Below the pieces are notes generated by a model. It saw only the letters and a list, made by a program, of their open reading frames with translations, ran no database searches and was not told the DNA's origin. A DNA stretch of 64,000 nt from Nonomuraea sp. SYSU D8015 (GTDB lineage Bacteria > Actinomycetota > Actinomycetes > Streptosporangiales > Streptosporangiaceae), in the NCBI RefSeq assembly GCF_008065375.1, contig NZ_VJYI01000002.1, forward strand, positions 930,001 through 994,000, written 5' to 3'. Below, in pieces: positions 7,429 to 15,127 of the stretch. The position numbers and the translations under genes are program-made. Each line of letters begins with the position of its first letter. The stretch's first letter is position 1.

Positions 7429-8703
7429 ATGAAAACCCCATCCCCACCAGCGATCACGGCGACCAAGGTCTTCCGGCGAGTGGCGGTTACGGCGCTGGCG
7501 GCCGCGCTGCTGGCCGGGGCGGCCACACCCGGGATGGCCACCGCGGACAGCAGCGTGGCCGTACCGAAGGCCGCTGCCGGGCAGAATCGACCGGAGCTGC
7601 AGAAGGCCATACAGGCGTTCGTCGATGCCGGTTTCCTCGGGGTGCAGGTGCGTGTGAACGATGAGCGGGGCGAGTGGGTCGGCAGCGCCGGGGCGCGCAA
7701 GCTGGGCGCGAGCGCGAAGCCGCCGACGAACGGGCGGTTCTGGGTGGGCAGCGTCACCAAGACCTTCGTCGCGACCGTGGTGCTGCAGCTGGTGGCCGAG
7801 GGCAGGCTCGGGCTGGACGATGTGGTGGCCGGGTACCTGCCCGAGTTCGGGCTGGACGAGCGGATCACGGTGCGGATGCTGCTGCAGCACACCAGCGGGG
7901 TGTTCAACTACACCGGCGACCTCGACCCCGACGGGACGTGGGTGCCGGGGCTCCCCGCGACGGGCAACGAGTGGCTGGACAACCGGTTCCGCTCCTACCG
8001 GCCGAAGGAACTGGTGTGGTTTGCGTTGTCCAAGCCGACGCGGTTTGAGCCGGGGACGGGCTGGAGCTACGCCAACACCAACTACACGCTGGCGCAGCTG
8101 CTGATCGAGAAGGTCACCGGCCGCTCGCTCGACAAGGAGATGAAGCGGCGGATCCTGGGGCCGCTCGGGCTACGGGGCACCGTGGTGCCGGGCAACCGGA
8201 CGCAGCTGCCCGGGCCGCACGCCCACGGCTACTACCGCTACCAGGACGCCGGCCAGTGGAAGGTGGTCGACGTCTCCCGCCAGAACCTCTCCCTCCTGGC
8301 CGGCGCCGGTGACATGATCTCGACCACACAGGATCTCCACACGTTCTTCTCCGCGCTGAACGGTGGCAAGCTCCTGCCGGCCGAGCTGCTGGCCGAGATG
8401 CGCAAGTCGCACCCGAAGAGCGACACCCTCTACGGCCGCTACGGCCTCGGGATGTTCGTGCAGGACACGGGCCCGGACTGCGTCGGCACCATCTTCAACC
8501 ACAACGGCAGCCCTCCGGGGGGTTACGCGGCGCTGATGTACAGCTCGCCCGACGGCAGCAAGACCCTGACCGCCTCGCTGACCGCCGGCGACGCCGCAGT
8601 CGACATCGCCAAGGATTATCCGAAGATGCTGGACGGGCTCGTCAAGGAGGTGTTCTGCGGTGGTCAGGCAGGGACGGCTGAGGAGGCCAAGCCGGCTCAG
8701 TAG
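7429..8703 (+). CDS. Secreted serine hydrolase (D-alanyl-D-alanine carboxypeptidase type, class C beta-lactamase fold)
   Basis: 424 residues. A Sec signal peptide (R-R near 16-17, Ala/Leu core, A-T-A-D cleavage area near 39) directs export. Active-site motifs are S108-V-T-K111, Y214-A-N216 and H358-N-G. This is the DD-carboxypeptidase (R61-like) arrangement acting on peptidoglycan stem peptides or related D-amino-acid substrates; exact substrate is inferred from family. It is a tandem copy of the hydrolase part of 5671-7233, and a 146-base block differs by only three bases. GAGG at 7421-7424 supports ATG 7429. The similarity extends past both stop codons. Confidence 0.85.
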   Translation: MKTPSPPAITATKVFRRVAVTALAAALLAGAATPGMATADSSVAVPKAAAGQNRPELQKAIQAFVDAGFLGVQVRVNDERGEWVGSAGARKLGASAKPPTNGRFWVGSVTKTFVATVVLQLVAEGRLGLDDVVAGYLPEFGLDERITVRMLLQHTSGVFNYTGDLDPDGTWVPGLPATGNEWLDNRFRSYRPKELVWFALSKPTRFEPGTGWSYANTNYTLAQLLIEKVTGRSLDKEMKRRILGPLGLRGTVVPGNRTQLPGPHAHGYYRYQDAGQWKVVDVSRQNLSLLAGAGDMISTTQDLHTFFSALNGGKLLPAELLAEMRKSHPKSDTLYGRYGLGMFVQDTGPDCVGTIFNHNGSPPGGYAALMYSSPDGSKTLTASLTAGDAAVDIAKDYPKMLDGLVKEVFCGGQAGTAEEAKPAQ

Positions 8704-8806
8704 ACGGGGCCGAGCATCGCGGACTGTACGCCCTGGCTGAGCAGCTCTCCCGACGGGATGTGCGGATCTTGGACGTTGGGATAGGGTCCGGCGGGGAGGT
8801 GCGGGG

Positions 8807-9274
8807 GTGAGTTTCCGGCTGGCGGCGTACGCCGTGTGCATCGAGGACGGGCGGGTGCTGCTTGCCCGTCATGTACCACCGGAGGGCGAGAGTGACTGGA
8901 CTCTTCCGGGCGGTAGGGTCGAGCACGGGGAGGATCCGTTCGACGCGGTGATCCGGGAGGTCGCTGAGGAGACCGGCTGTGACGCGGTGGTCGAACGCCT
9001 GCTGGGCGTGGACTCCAGGGTGATCCCCGCGGCCGCCGCGCGCGCGGGAGTCGAGCACCAGAATGTCGGCATCTTCTACCGGGTCCGCATCACCGGCGGG
9101 CGACTTCGTCCTGAGCCGAACGGCGAAATCGCCGAATCGGTCTGGACCCCGACCCCCGACGTCGCTCGCCTGCGCCGGTCATCCCTGGTCGACATCGGCC
9201 TCGCACTGGCACAGACCCTTCCGGCAACCGGCCACGTCGCTCCCGTCCCGGTCGGCGGCCTGATCCGGCACTGA
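8807..9274 (+). CDS. NUDIX hydrolase
   Basis: 155 residues. The Nudix box is clear: G-G-R-V-E-H-G-E then R-E-V-A-E-E-T-G, which binds the divalent metal and catalyses cleavage of a nucleoside diphosphate linked to another group. The specific substrate cannot be read. GTG at 8807 follows GGGGAGG at 8794-8800 with good spacing. It converges on the secreted protein at 9458-9832. Confidence 0.85.
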   Translation: MSFRLAAYAVCIEDGRVLLARHVPPEGESDWTLPGGRVEHGEDPFDAVIREVAEETGCDAVVERLLGVDSRVIPAAAARAGVEHQNVGIFYRVRITGGRLRPEPNGEIAESVWTPTPDVARLRRSSLVDIGLALAQTLPATGHVAPVPVGGLIRH

Positions 9275-9421
9275 GGTCACCCACAACATCTGACTGGCCC
9301 GCTCGACCGTCATCTGGCTCACATGATCGACAGGGCCGGCTGGTTCACTTACCGGCCGAGGGTGGTCGCCGGGTGTTGTCGCTCATGCGGCCATGATCCC
9401 TCGCCCGGCGCCAGGAGGGTG

Positions 9422-9451
9422 GGGCGACGACGCGCTTTCGCGCCGTCGCCC
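9422..9451 (-). terminator. Terminator-type hairpin for the small secreted protein gene
   Basis: 13-bp arms with one mismatch (GGGCGACGACGCG / CGCGCCGTCGCCC) around CTTT. The mismatch becomes a G-U pair only in minus-strand RNA, which suggests it serves the minus-strand gene ending at 9458. Confidence 0.55.
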
Positions 9452-9457
9452 GCGCGA

Positions 9458-9832
9458 TCAGCTGTAGAAGTACTTGCTACCGCGGCTCACGGTGGTGTCC
9501 CGCTCGCCCCAGTAGGTCTTGACCGTGGCGCGGTAATAGGTGTCCTCGTAAGCGGTGGCCAGGCTCCGGCACGTGGGGCTCCCGGAGTTGCTGTTGTCCG
9601 TCCAGGTGTAGGAGGGACCTCCCCCGTTGACCGGAACCAGCGTCACCGTCACCTCGCGATAGCCCTCGCCGGTGTACGCGTCGGCGCAGATGGAGTCCGT
9701 GCCGTCGTTGTAGGTGACGACGCCGTCGCCGACGTTCCAGGTGAACGAGGCGGCCGATGCCGGCTGCGCGAGAGCGAAGCTCGCAGCTGCCACGCCGATG
9801 CCGACCACGGCCGTCTTGATCAGTTTCTTCAT
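9458..9832 (-). CDS. Small secreted protein of unknown function
   Basis: 124 residues. A signal peptide (M-K-K-L-I-K, Ala-rich core, cleavage after A-S-A near residue 27) is followed by a mature domain of about 97 residues rich in Thr, Tyr and Ser with two cysteines, probably one disulfide. The alternation of short beta-type stretches suggests a small beta sandwich. No family is recognised. Two adjacent ATGs exist (9835 and 9832); the second is chosen because AAGGGGA would touch the first. Confidence 0.65.
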   Translation of the reverse strand: MKKLIKTAVVGIGVAAASFALAQPASAASFTWNVGDGVVTYNDGTDSICADAYTGEGYREVTVTLVPVNGGGPSYTWTDNSNSGSPTCRSLATAYEDTYYRATVKTYWGERDTTVSRGSKYFYS

Positions 9833-9835
9833 CAT

Positions 9836-10209
9836 TCCCCTTCAGGCTTGAGCGATGAGGTTCCGCTCGGTCCCGATCTTGGGCCAGTCAGCCGTCATGA
9901 CAAAAGGTCTGACATGCAGTATTCGCCGACTGGACACGCAAACGTAGACATCCGACCATCGAGGGGACATTCATCGCACAGTGGTGCGTTCCACGCTCAA
10001 CGCCCCGAACGGAGCAGGAATGAAGAAGCGCGGATCCAGCGGCCGCAATAGCGTGACGGGCATCGGCATGACGATCCACTCGGACTTCCCCTCCCACTGA
10101 CTCGGGCGGCCGCTGCGACGACAGGACCAGCCCGACATGGATGACGTGCAGAAGTCCGACGAACGAGCAAGCCGAAGCCGCTACCCGCCGAAAAGGCAAG
10201 GAGATAGCC
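9836..10209. other. Non-coding stretch between the secreted protein and the VOC gene
   Basis: About 370 bases with divergent promoters for the genes on either side. I see no strong gene. A 26-codon frame (10020-10100, starting M-K-K-R-G-S-S-G-R-N) has a GGAGCAGGA-type site before it but no recognisable product. No strong hairpins or repeats stand out. Confidence 0.4.
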
Positions 10210-10599
10210 GTGTCACTGCAGGCGAGCGTCATCATGCTCGGCGTCAAGGACGTGGAGCGCGCCAAGAAGTTCTATGCCGAGGGCCTGGGTTGCGAGATCG
10301 ACCAGGACTTCCCCGGTTTCGTCAGGTGCAGCCTGGGTGAGGGATCCTCGAAGCTGGCCCTCTACGAATGGGAGGCCGCGGCACAGGACGCCGGCGTCTC
10401 CGCGGAGGGATCCGGGTTCCGCGGCGTCTCCTTCCACTTCATCGCCGACTCCAGGGACGCGGTGGATGAGGTCATGCAGGCGGCGGAGGCGGCCGGCGGC
10501 ACGGTGGTCAAGGCGGCGGCCGCCGCCGAGTGGGGCGGTTACTTCGGCTACTTCAGCGACCCGGACGGCCACCTGTGGAAGGTCACCACCGCCACCTGA
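10210..10599 (+). CDS. VOC-family (glyoxalase-like) protein
   Basis: 129 residues. The N-terminal half opens A-S-V-I-M-L-G-V-K-D-V-E-R-A-K-K-F-Y and the second half ends F-S-D-P-D-G-H-L-W-K-V, the classical VOC motif ending in the metal-ligand strand. These small proteins bind or turn over hydrophobic small molecules; substrate unknown. GTG at 10210 is preferred because AAGGAGA lies 8-10 bases before it. Confidence 0.8.
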   Translation: MSLQASVIMLGVKDVERAKKFYAEGLGCEIDQDFPGFVRCSLGEGSSKLALYEWEAAAQDAGVSAEGSGFRGVSFHFIADSRDAVDEVMQAAEAAGGTVVKAAAAAEWGGYFGYFSDPDGHLWKVTTAT

Positions 10600-10630
10600 C
10601 CACAGACCTCGCTTCAGCGAGCGTGCATGG

Positions 10631-10958
10631 GCAGCTGCGGCCGCGGGCCTCGTGCGGGACACCCTCGACCGCTTCGGTCAGCTCGACGTGCTCGTCAACA
10701 ACGCGGGCCGGGCCGTGACGTGCTCGCCGCCGTCCGCGCGGACATGGCCCGGGCCGACGGGCTCCACGAAGGCGACCCGGTGCGGGCGGCCGAGATCATC
10801 GTGTCCCTCGCGCACACAGACGAAGTGCCGCTCGGGCGCGAGGCGGTCGAGCGGATCTCGGGTGCGTACCGGCGCGGCCTGGACGAGGTCGAGTGGTGGG
10901 CAGGGACCGCCCGCCACTCGACTTCGAGGGCGTCCCGGCGTCGGTCCGGCCGATTTAG
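10631..10958 (+). pseudogene. Remnant of a short-chain dehydrogenase/reductase
   Basis: Three pieces of one SDR are spread over all frames. 10631-10717 reads V-R-D-T-L-D-R-F-G-Q-L-D-V-L-V-N-N-A-G, the nucleotide-fold NNAG motif. From about 10718 another frame reads V-R-A-D-M-A-R-A-D-G-L-H-E-G-D, an SDR C-terminal stretch. From about 10919 a third frame reads L-D-F-E-G-V-P-A-S-V-R-P-I and a stop at 10956-10958. The middle, with the Y-x-x-x-K catalytic site, is gone. It is therefore an internal deletion plus frameshifts next to a MerR regulator, its probable former partner. Confidence 0.7.
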
Positions 10959-10968
10959 GCTGATTGTC

Positions 10969-11487
10969 ATGGCCACCGACGATCTTATGACCAGAGCCCT
11001 CGAGGGGCTCGGGGACGACGGCCCGCTGTCGGTCGAGGCGATCCACCGTGTCACCGACCTGGTCGACCTGCCCGAGTCAATGATGATCGCTGAGGTCGCC
11101 GACCTCCTCGACATCTCGCCCCACACGCTGCGCTACTACGAGCGGGCCGGGCTGGTCGAGGTGGCCCGTGACAGCAACGGTCATCGTGTGTACGACGCCG
11201 AAGCGGTGCGGCGCCTGGTGTTCCTCACCCGGATGCGGCTGTCCGGTATGCCGATGCGCGACCTGCAGCACTACGTCTCGCTCGTCGACGCCGGGGAGCA
11301 CACGGCGCCCGAGCGGCTCGACATGCTGATCGAACATCGCGACACCATCCGCCGCCGGATCCGTGAGCTGAGCCTCTCCCTCAGTGCGGTCGAGTACAAG
11401 ATCGCCACATACGGGGGCTTGACCGGGCCGGACGTTCAGGCCTGCGACGCCGACCGCGCGGCGCTGCCGCAGGAGCCGCTGCGGTGA
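10969..11487 (+). CDS. MerR-family transcriptional regulator
   Basis: 172 residues. After a 40-residue lead (L-S-V-E-A-I-H-R-V) comes the MerR winged helix: M-I-A-E-V-A-D-L-L-D-I-S then H-T-L-R-Y-Y-E-R-A-G-L and H-R-V-Y. A coiled-coil dimerisation helix (R-I-R-E-L-S-L-S-L) follows and a short C-terminus, with no clear metal-binding cysteine pair, so an organic effector is more likely. MerR proteins twist promoters with long spacers. The neighbouring SDR, normally the controlled gene in such pairs, is decayed, so this regulator may have lost its local target. ATG 10969 has no obvious ribosome binding site. Confidence 0.8.
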   Translation: MATDDLMTRALEGLGDDGPLSVEAIHRVTDLVDLPESMMIAEVADLLDISPHTLRYYERAGLVEVARDSNGHRVYDAEAVRRLVFLTRMRLSGMPMRDLQHYVSLVDAGEHTAPERLDMLIEHRDTIRRRIRELSLSLSAVEYKIATYGGLTGPDVQACDADRAALPQEPLR

Positions 11488-11568
11488 GTGCTACCGAGTA
11501 CGTCGCGGCACGTTGCGCCCTCTTCTGGGCAGTGATCCGGTCAAGGACATCAGGGGGAGGGATGCCGC

Positions 11569-11901
11569 ATGCCCCGCCGGGTCAAGGTCGAAGGCGACAG
11601 GTATCACGGACGCGTGCCTAAGTCGGCGGTCTACGTCGGCAGGGCGGCGCCCGGCCTGAAGGCGAGTCCGTACAGCAGCCCGCACGCCGTGGGACGGCGG
11701 GGGTGCCGGGTTTGCGGTGGGCGGGTCCATGAGCGGGGGGAGGTGATCGAGCTGTACCGCGTTCATCTGCGGGAGCATCCTGAGCTGGTGGAGCAGGCTC
11801 GGCGGGAGCTCGCCGGCAAGGATCTCGCGTGCTGGTGTCCGCTCGATCAGGCCTGCCACGCCGACGTGCTGCTCGCCGTCGTCGGCGGTCAAGAGCCTTG
11901 A
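11569..11901 (+). CDS. DUF4326-domain protein
   Basis: 110 residues with the family ending C-W-C-P-L-D-Q-x-C-H-A-D-V-L-L and an N-terminal R-V-x-V-E-G pattern. DUF4326 is a short domain with conserved Cys/His probably binding a metal; its function is unknown. GGAGG at 11556-11560 fits the ATG at 11569. The stop codon lies 1 base from the stop of the convergent LLM gene. Confidence 0.8.
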   Translation: MPRRVKVEGDRYHGRVPKSAVYVGRAAPGLKASPYSSPHAVGRRGCRVCGGRVHERGEVIELYRVHLREHPELVEQARRELAGKDLACWCPLDQACHADVLLAVVGGQEP

Positions 11902-11902
11902 G

Positions 11903-12802
11903 CTAGCGGAGGAGGGTCCGGACCTCGGCCAGCAGATCCACCTGGGCTCGCCAGTCGCCGCCCGCGATTCCGATGATCGCGTGGCTTGCTCCGGCGTCGC
12001 GGTAGGCGGACAGTTTCTCGGCGACCTCCTTCGGGTGGCCCGTGAGGGGGATGTCGATCACTTCGTCCAGAGGACGGCCGTAGGCGGCGCTGATGCCGGA
12101 GGCGATCTCCTCGCGGGAGGGGACGCCGGTTCCGAGGGCCGCGGTGCCGCCGATGGCGATGACCGGGATGGGCCGGGCCTGCTCGGCGGCCGCCTCGGCC
12201 AGCCTCTTCCCGCCCTCGGCGACCTCCCGGGGTGAGATCAGGGAGGGGAACCAGCCGTCGCCCACGCGGGCGGCTCGGCGGATGGCCGCAGAGGAGGCGT
12301 TGCCCACCCAGACCGGTGGCATGGGCACGGCCGGGGTCAGTTCGACGGAGGGCTCGCCGGGTTCGTCGCGCAGTCGCGTCCGCTCGCCGGCCAGGAGCCG
12401 CGGGAGCAGGGTCAACGCGGTGTCGGTGCGGCGGCCGCGTTCGGCGTACGGGACTCCGGCCGCCGCCCACTGGTCGGGGCCGCCGCCGGAGCCGATGCCG
12501 AGGACGAGGCGGTCGCCGGACACGTACTGGAGGGTCGCGATCTGCTTGGCCGACCACGCGAGGGGGCGGATGGCGGGGATGAACACGCTGGTGCCGATCC
12601 TGATCCGGGTGGTGGCGGCAGCGGCGGTGGCCAGCGCGATCGGCGCGTCCAGGGTCGGTGCGCCGATGGCCAGGTGGTCGCCGTGCCACACACCGTCCAG
12701 GCCGGCGTCCTCGGCGTGGGCGGCGGCCGCTCGTAGGTCGAGGCCGTCGCGACGTTGCACGGGGACGCCGGGGAGGATGACGCCGATCTTGAATTCGCCC
12801 AT
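11903..12802 (-). CDS. LLM-class (luciferase-like) F420/FMN-dependent oxidoreductase
   Basis: 299 residues. It has the TIM-barrel luciferase-like sequence: K-I-G-V-I-L-P-G start, A-E-D-A-G-L-D-G-V-W-H-G-D-H-L, then I-G-T-S-V-F-I-P and L-G-I-G-S-G-G-G-P-D-Q-W. The last loop binds the cofactor phosphate. Actinobacterial members of this branch usually use F420; substrate unknown. ATG at 12802 is preferred over a TTG five codons earlier, because GGAGG touches the TTG. The promoter region is shared with the divergent phosphotransferase-like gene. Confidence 0.85.
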   Translation of the reverse strand: MGEFKIGVILPGVPVQRRDGLDLRAAAAHAEDAGLDGVWHGDHLAIGAPTLDAPIALATAAAATTRIRIGTSVFIPAIRPLAWSAKQIATLQYVSGDRLVLGIGSGGGPDQWAAAGVPYAERGRRTDTALTLLPRLLAGERTRLRDEPGEPSVELTPAVPMPPVWVGNASSAAIRRAARVGDGWFPSLISPREVAEGGKRLAEAAAEQARPIPVIAIGGTAALGTGVPSREEIASGISAAYGRPLDEVIDIPLTGHPKEVAEKLSAYRDAGASHAIIGIAGGDWRAQVDLLAEVRTLLR

Positions 12803-12850
12803 GGGTATAAGGTGCAACCTCCAGCAAGGTTGAGGTCAAGGGGAGGATTC

Positions 12851-13849
12851 GTGCGGGCGAGGCAGCGGCGGTTCGTCGAACTTGGGCAGTTGGGCGGGTT
12901 GGTACGGGAGGTCTTCGGGGACGGGCGGCGGCTCGCCGGGATCGAGCGGCTCACAGGGGGCAGCAAGAAGGGGGTTTACCGGCTGCGGTTCGATGACGAG
13001 TGGACCGTGTTGCTCTATGTCTGGTCCGAGGACGAGGACTTCTGGGACACCGGGACTTCGGAGCACTCGCAGGTGCTGTCCAACGCCTCGGGATTGCGCC
13101 TTTTCCAGGCGGCCCATGACCGGTTGAGCGGTCGAGGGGTTCGGGTGCCCCGGCTCTACTTCGCCGACGACGGCCGGCGACACCATCCGGCCGACATCGC
13201 CCTGGTCGAGGACGTCCGGGGCGGGACGCTGGAGGCACTGCTGGAGAAGGATCCGGCGAGCGGGGGCCGGGTGCTGGAGCGGCTCGCGCGTGCTCTCGAC
13301 TCCATGGGGCGGGATCGCGCGCGGGAGGTCGGGAAGGTCGCGCTGGTCGAGGAGGGCCGCGGCGTGCGGGACCGCGACTGCGTCGACGTCGTGCTGGCGT
13401 GGGCGCTGAAGGACCTCGCCGAGGCGGCGGAGCGGGTGGACGGCATCCGGGCGGTGCGGCAGGAGTTCGACGCGGCGCTCGAGGAGATGGCGGCCCAGGT
13501 GGAGCCACGCCACGAGTACGCGCTCATCCACGGCGAGCTGGGGCCCGATCACGTGCTCGTGGACGACGAGGGGGAGCCGGTGCTCATCGACATCGAAGGG
13601 ACGATGTTCTTCGACGTCGAGTGGGAGCACGTCTTCCTGAGGATCCGGTTCGGCGAGCACTACGAGCGGCTGCGTGCCGCCGGGCTCGACGAACGGCGGA
13701 TGAGGCTCTATCGGCTCGCGCAACACCTGTCGCTCGTCGCGGGGCCGTTGCGGCTGCTGGACGGGGACTTCCCGGACCGTGACTTCATGACGGGCATCGC
13801 GACACACCACACGAAGGCCGCGCTCGAATTCCTGAGCGCCTATCGATGA
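12851..13849 (+). CDS. Aminoglycoside-phosphotransferase-fold protein with altered catalytic loop
   Basis: 332 residues with the APH/choline-kinase fold: a Gly-rich G-G-S-K-K-G-V-Y nucleotide loop near residue 38, the catalytic segment I-H-G-E-L-G-P-D-H-V-L-V near 228, and I-D-I-E-G in place of D-F-G. The usual H-G-D-x-x-x-x-N is H-G-E-x-x-x-x-H here. Either the base is carried by the Glu or the downstream Asp, or the kinase is altered. Substrate unknown, and resistance should not be assumed. GTG 12851 follows GGGAGG at 12841-12846. Confidence 0.75.
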   Translation: MRARQRRFVELGQLGGLVREVFGDGRRLAGIERLTGGSKKGVYRLRFDDEWTVLLYVWSEDEDFWDTGTSEHSQVLSNASGLRLFQAAHDRLSGRGVRVPRLYFADDGRRHHPADIALVEDVRGGTLEALLEKDPASGGRVLERLARALDSMGRDRAREVGKVALVEEGRGVRDRDCVDVVLAWALKDLAEAAERVDGIRAVRQEFDAALEEMAAQVEPRHEYALIHGELGPDHVLVDDEGEPVLIDIEGTMFFDVEWEHVFLRIRFGEHYERLRAAGLDERRMRLYRLAQHLSLVAGPLRLLDGDFPDRDFMTGIATHHTKAALEFLSAYR

Positions 13850-13870
13850 GTTCTCGCGGTCCCCGTCGTC

Positions 13871-14440
13871 ATGAGAAACATGCGGAAAATCATCTACTCG
13901 CTGCTGAGCTCCCTCGACGGCTACGTGGAGTCACCCAACGGCGACATCGGCTGGACCGCGCCCGACGACGAGGTCCACGCGTTCATCAACGACCAGGCGA
14001 GAAGCCTGGGCGGCTCGCTGTACGGCCGCCGGCTCTACGAGAACATGTCGGCCTACTGGCCCACCGCCGACCAGCGGCCGGACGCGCCCCAGATCGAGGT
14101 CGACTTCGCCAGGACCTGGCGGGCCATGCCAAAGTACGTCTTCTCCAGGACCCTCGACAAGGTCGACTGGAACAGCACGCTCGTCACCGGCGACCTGAAG
14201 GAGGAGGTCCTCGAGATCAAGCGGCAGGAGGGCGGGGACCTCGACGTGGGCGGGGCCACGCTGGCGGGGAGCCTGCTGCGGCTCGGGCTGATCGACGAGT
14301 TCCGGATGTTCGTCCATCCGCTCGTGGTGGGCGCGGGCAAGCCGTTCTTCCCCCCGCTCGAGACCCCGGTCAGGACGCGGCTGCTCGACACCCGTGCGTT
14401 CGCCTCGGGCATCGTCTACCTTCGCTATGAGGTCGCATGA
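13871..14440 (+). CDS. Dihydrofolate-reductase-family (RibD C-terminal type) reductase
   Basis: 189 residues: R-K-I-I-Y-S-L-L-S-S-L-D-G-Y-V-E at the start and G-G-A-T-L-A-G-S-L-L-R-L-G-L-I-D-E near 135, the NADPH-binding and core strands of RibD-C/DHFR-like proteins. It likely reduces a small pterin- or pyrimidine-like molecule, but the true substrate is unknown. ATG 13871 and ATG 13880 are both possible; homologues usually begin at the M-R-K of 13880. It follows the phosphotransferase-like gene closely (21 bases). Confidence 0.8.
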   Translation: MRNMRKIIYSLLSSLDGYVESPNGDIGWTAPDDEVHAFINDQARSLGGSLYGRRLYENMSAYWPTADQRPDAPQIEVDFARTWRAMPKYVFSRTLDKVDWNSTLVTGDLKEEVLEIKRQEGGDLDVGGATLAGSLLRLGLIDEFRMFVHPLVVGAGKPFFPPLETPVRTRLLDTRAFASGIVYLRYEVA

Positions 14441-14501
14441 CCCTTGCGCTCGACCAGGAAATCGCTTAGGAAGGTTTCCTATTAGTAAGGGGGTGGGGCG
14501 C

Positions 14502-15044
14502 GTGCCCGGACCTCGTCGCGGCGCGGTCGCTCTGGTCGTCCTGCTCGTCGCCGGGTGCGGGCCGCCCCAGCCTCCCGAGGCGCCGGTCAACGCCGACGAC
14601 GTGATGTTCGTGCAGATGATGGTGCGGCACCATCGGCAGGGCATCGAGATCGCCAAGGTCGGCGCCGGCCGCGCCACCACCCCCGAGATCAAGACGCTCA
14701 CCGCGGCCATCGAGAGCACGCAGCAGGACGAGGTCGAGATGATGCTGCGGTGGCTGCACTCCTGGGACCAGCCACTTGAGCCGGCCGGCGACGCCCATGA
14801 CCACCACGGCGGCATGCCGGAGACCGACGTCGAGCGGATCCGGGCGCTCAGGAAGTCCAAGTCGTTCGAGCGCGACCTGCTCAACCTGCTGATCGCGCAC
14901 CAGGACGACGCCGTCCAGATGGCGGGCGCGGAGGTCTACAACGGGGCGAATCCCGCGGTCAAGGAATGGGCCAGGCAGGTGCAGGCCTCCAGGAAGGGGC
15001 AGATCGACCTGATGGCGACCCTGCTCAAGCGGCCAGGCGGCTGA
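14502..15044 (+). CDS. DUF305-domain lipoprotein
   Basis: 180 residues. A lipobox (L-L-V-A-G-C) near residue 21 predicts membrane anchoring on the outside. The mature part has two DUF305 signatures, M-M-V-R-H-H-R-Q-G and L-I-A-H-Q-D-D-A, plus His-rich D-H-H-G-G in between, consistent with a four-helix, ferritin-like bundle that may bind metal. GTG 14502 is chosen because AAGGGGG lies 9 bases upstream; GTG 14493 is an alternative. DUF305 proteins often accompany copper or redox genes, but none are adjacent here. Confidence 0.8.
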   Translation: MPGPRRGAVALVVLLVAGCGPPQPPEAPVNADDVMFVQMMVRHHRQGIEIAKVGAGRATTPEIKTLTAAIESTQQDEVEMMLRWLHSWDQPLEPAGDAHDHHGGMPETDVERIRALRKSKSFERDLLNLLIAHQDDAVQMAGAEVYNGANPAVKEWARQVQASRKGQIDLMATLLKRPGG

Positions 15045-15107
15045 CGAACGCGCGCAGACGCGGCTCGTAGCCGATGCCGGTACCGGCGTATAGACGCCAT
15101 TGGCATT

Positions 15108-15124
15108 AAGTGATTAGATCACTT
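15108..15124. promoter_or_regulatory. Palindromic operator of the FadR/GntR-type regulator
   Basis: Perfect 7-3-7 palindrome AAGTGAT-TAG-ATCACTT ending 3 bases before the regulator ATG. It lies where a self-regulating GntR protein would block its own promoter or start. A 15/17 match (TAGTGAT-TAG-ATGACTT) is at 27477-27493. Confidence 0.7.
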
Positions 15125-15127
15125 GAT

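Noticed and set aside
12851..13849. Aminoglycoside resistance gene
   Set aside because: Only the fold is shared; the catalytic loop differs and there is no resistance context.
3249..14440. Integrated phage or plasmid after the tRNA-Thr gene
   Set aside because: No integrase, no repeat of the tRNA 3' end was seen, and no phage genes; the region is accessory but without a mobile-element mark.
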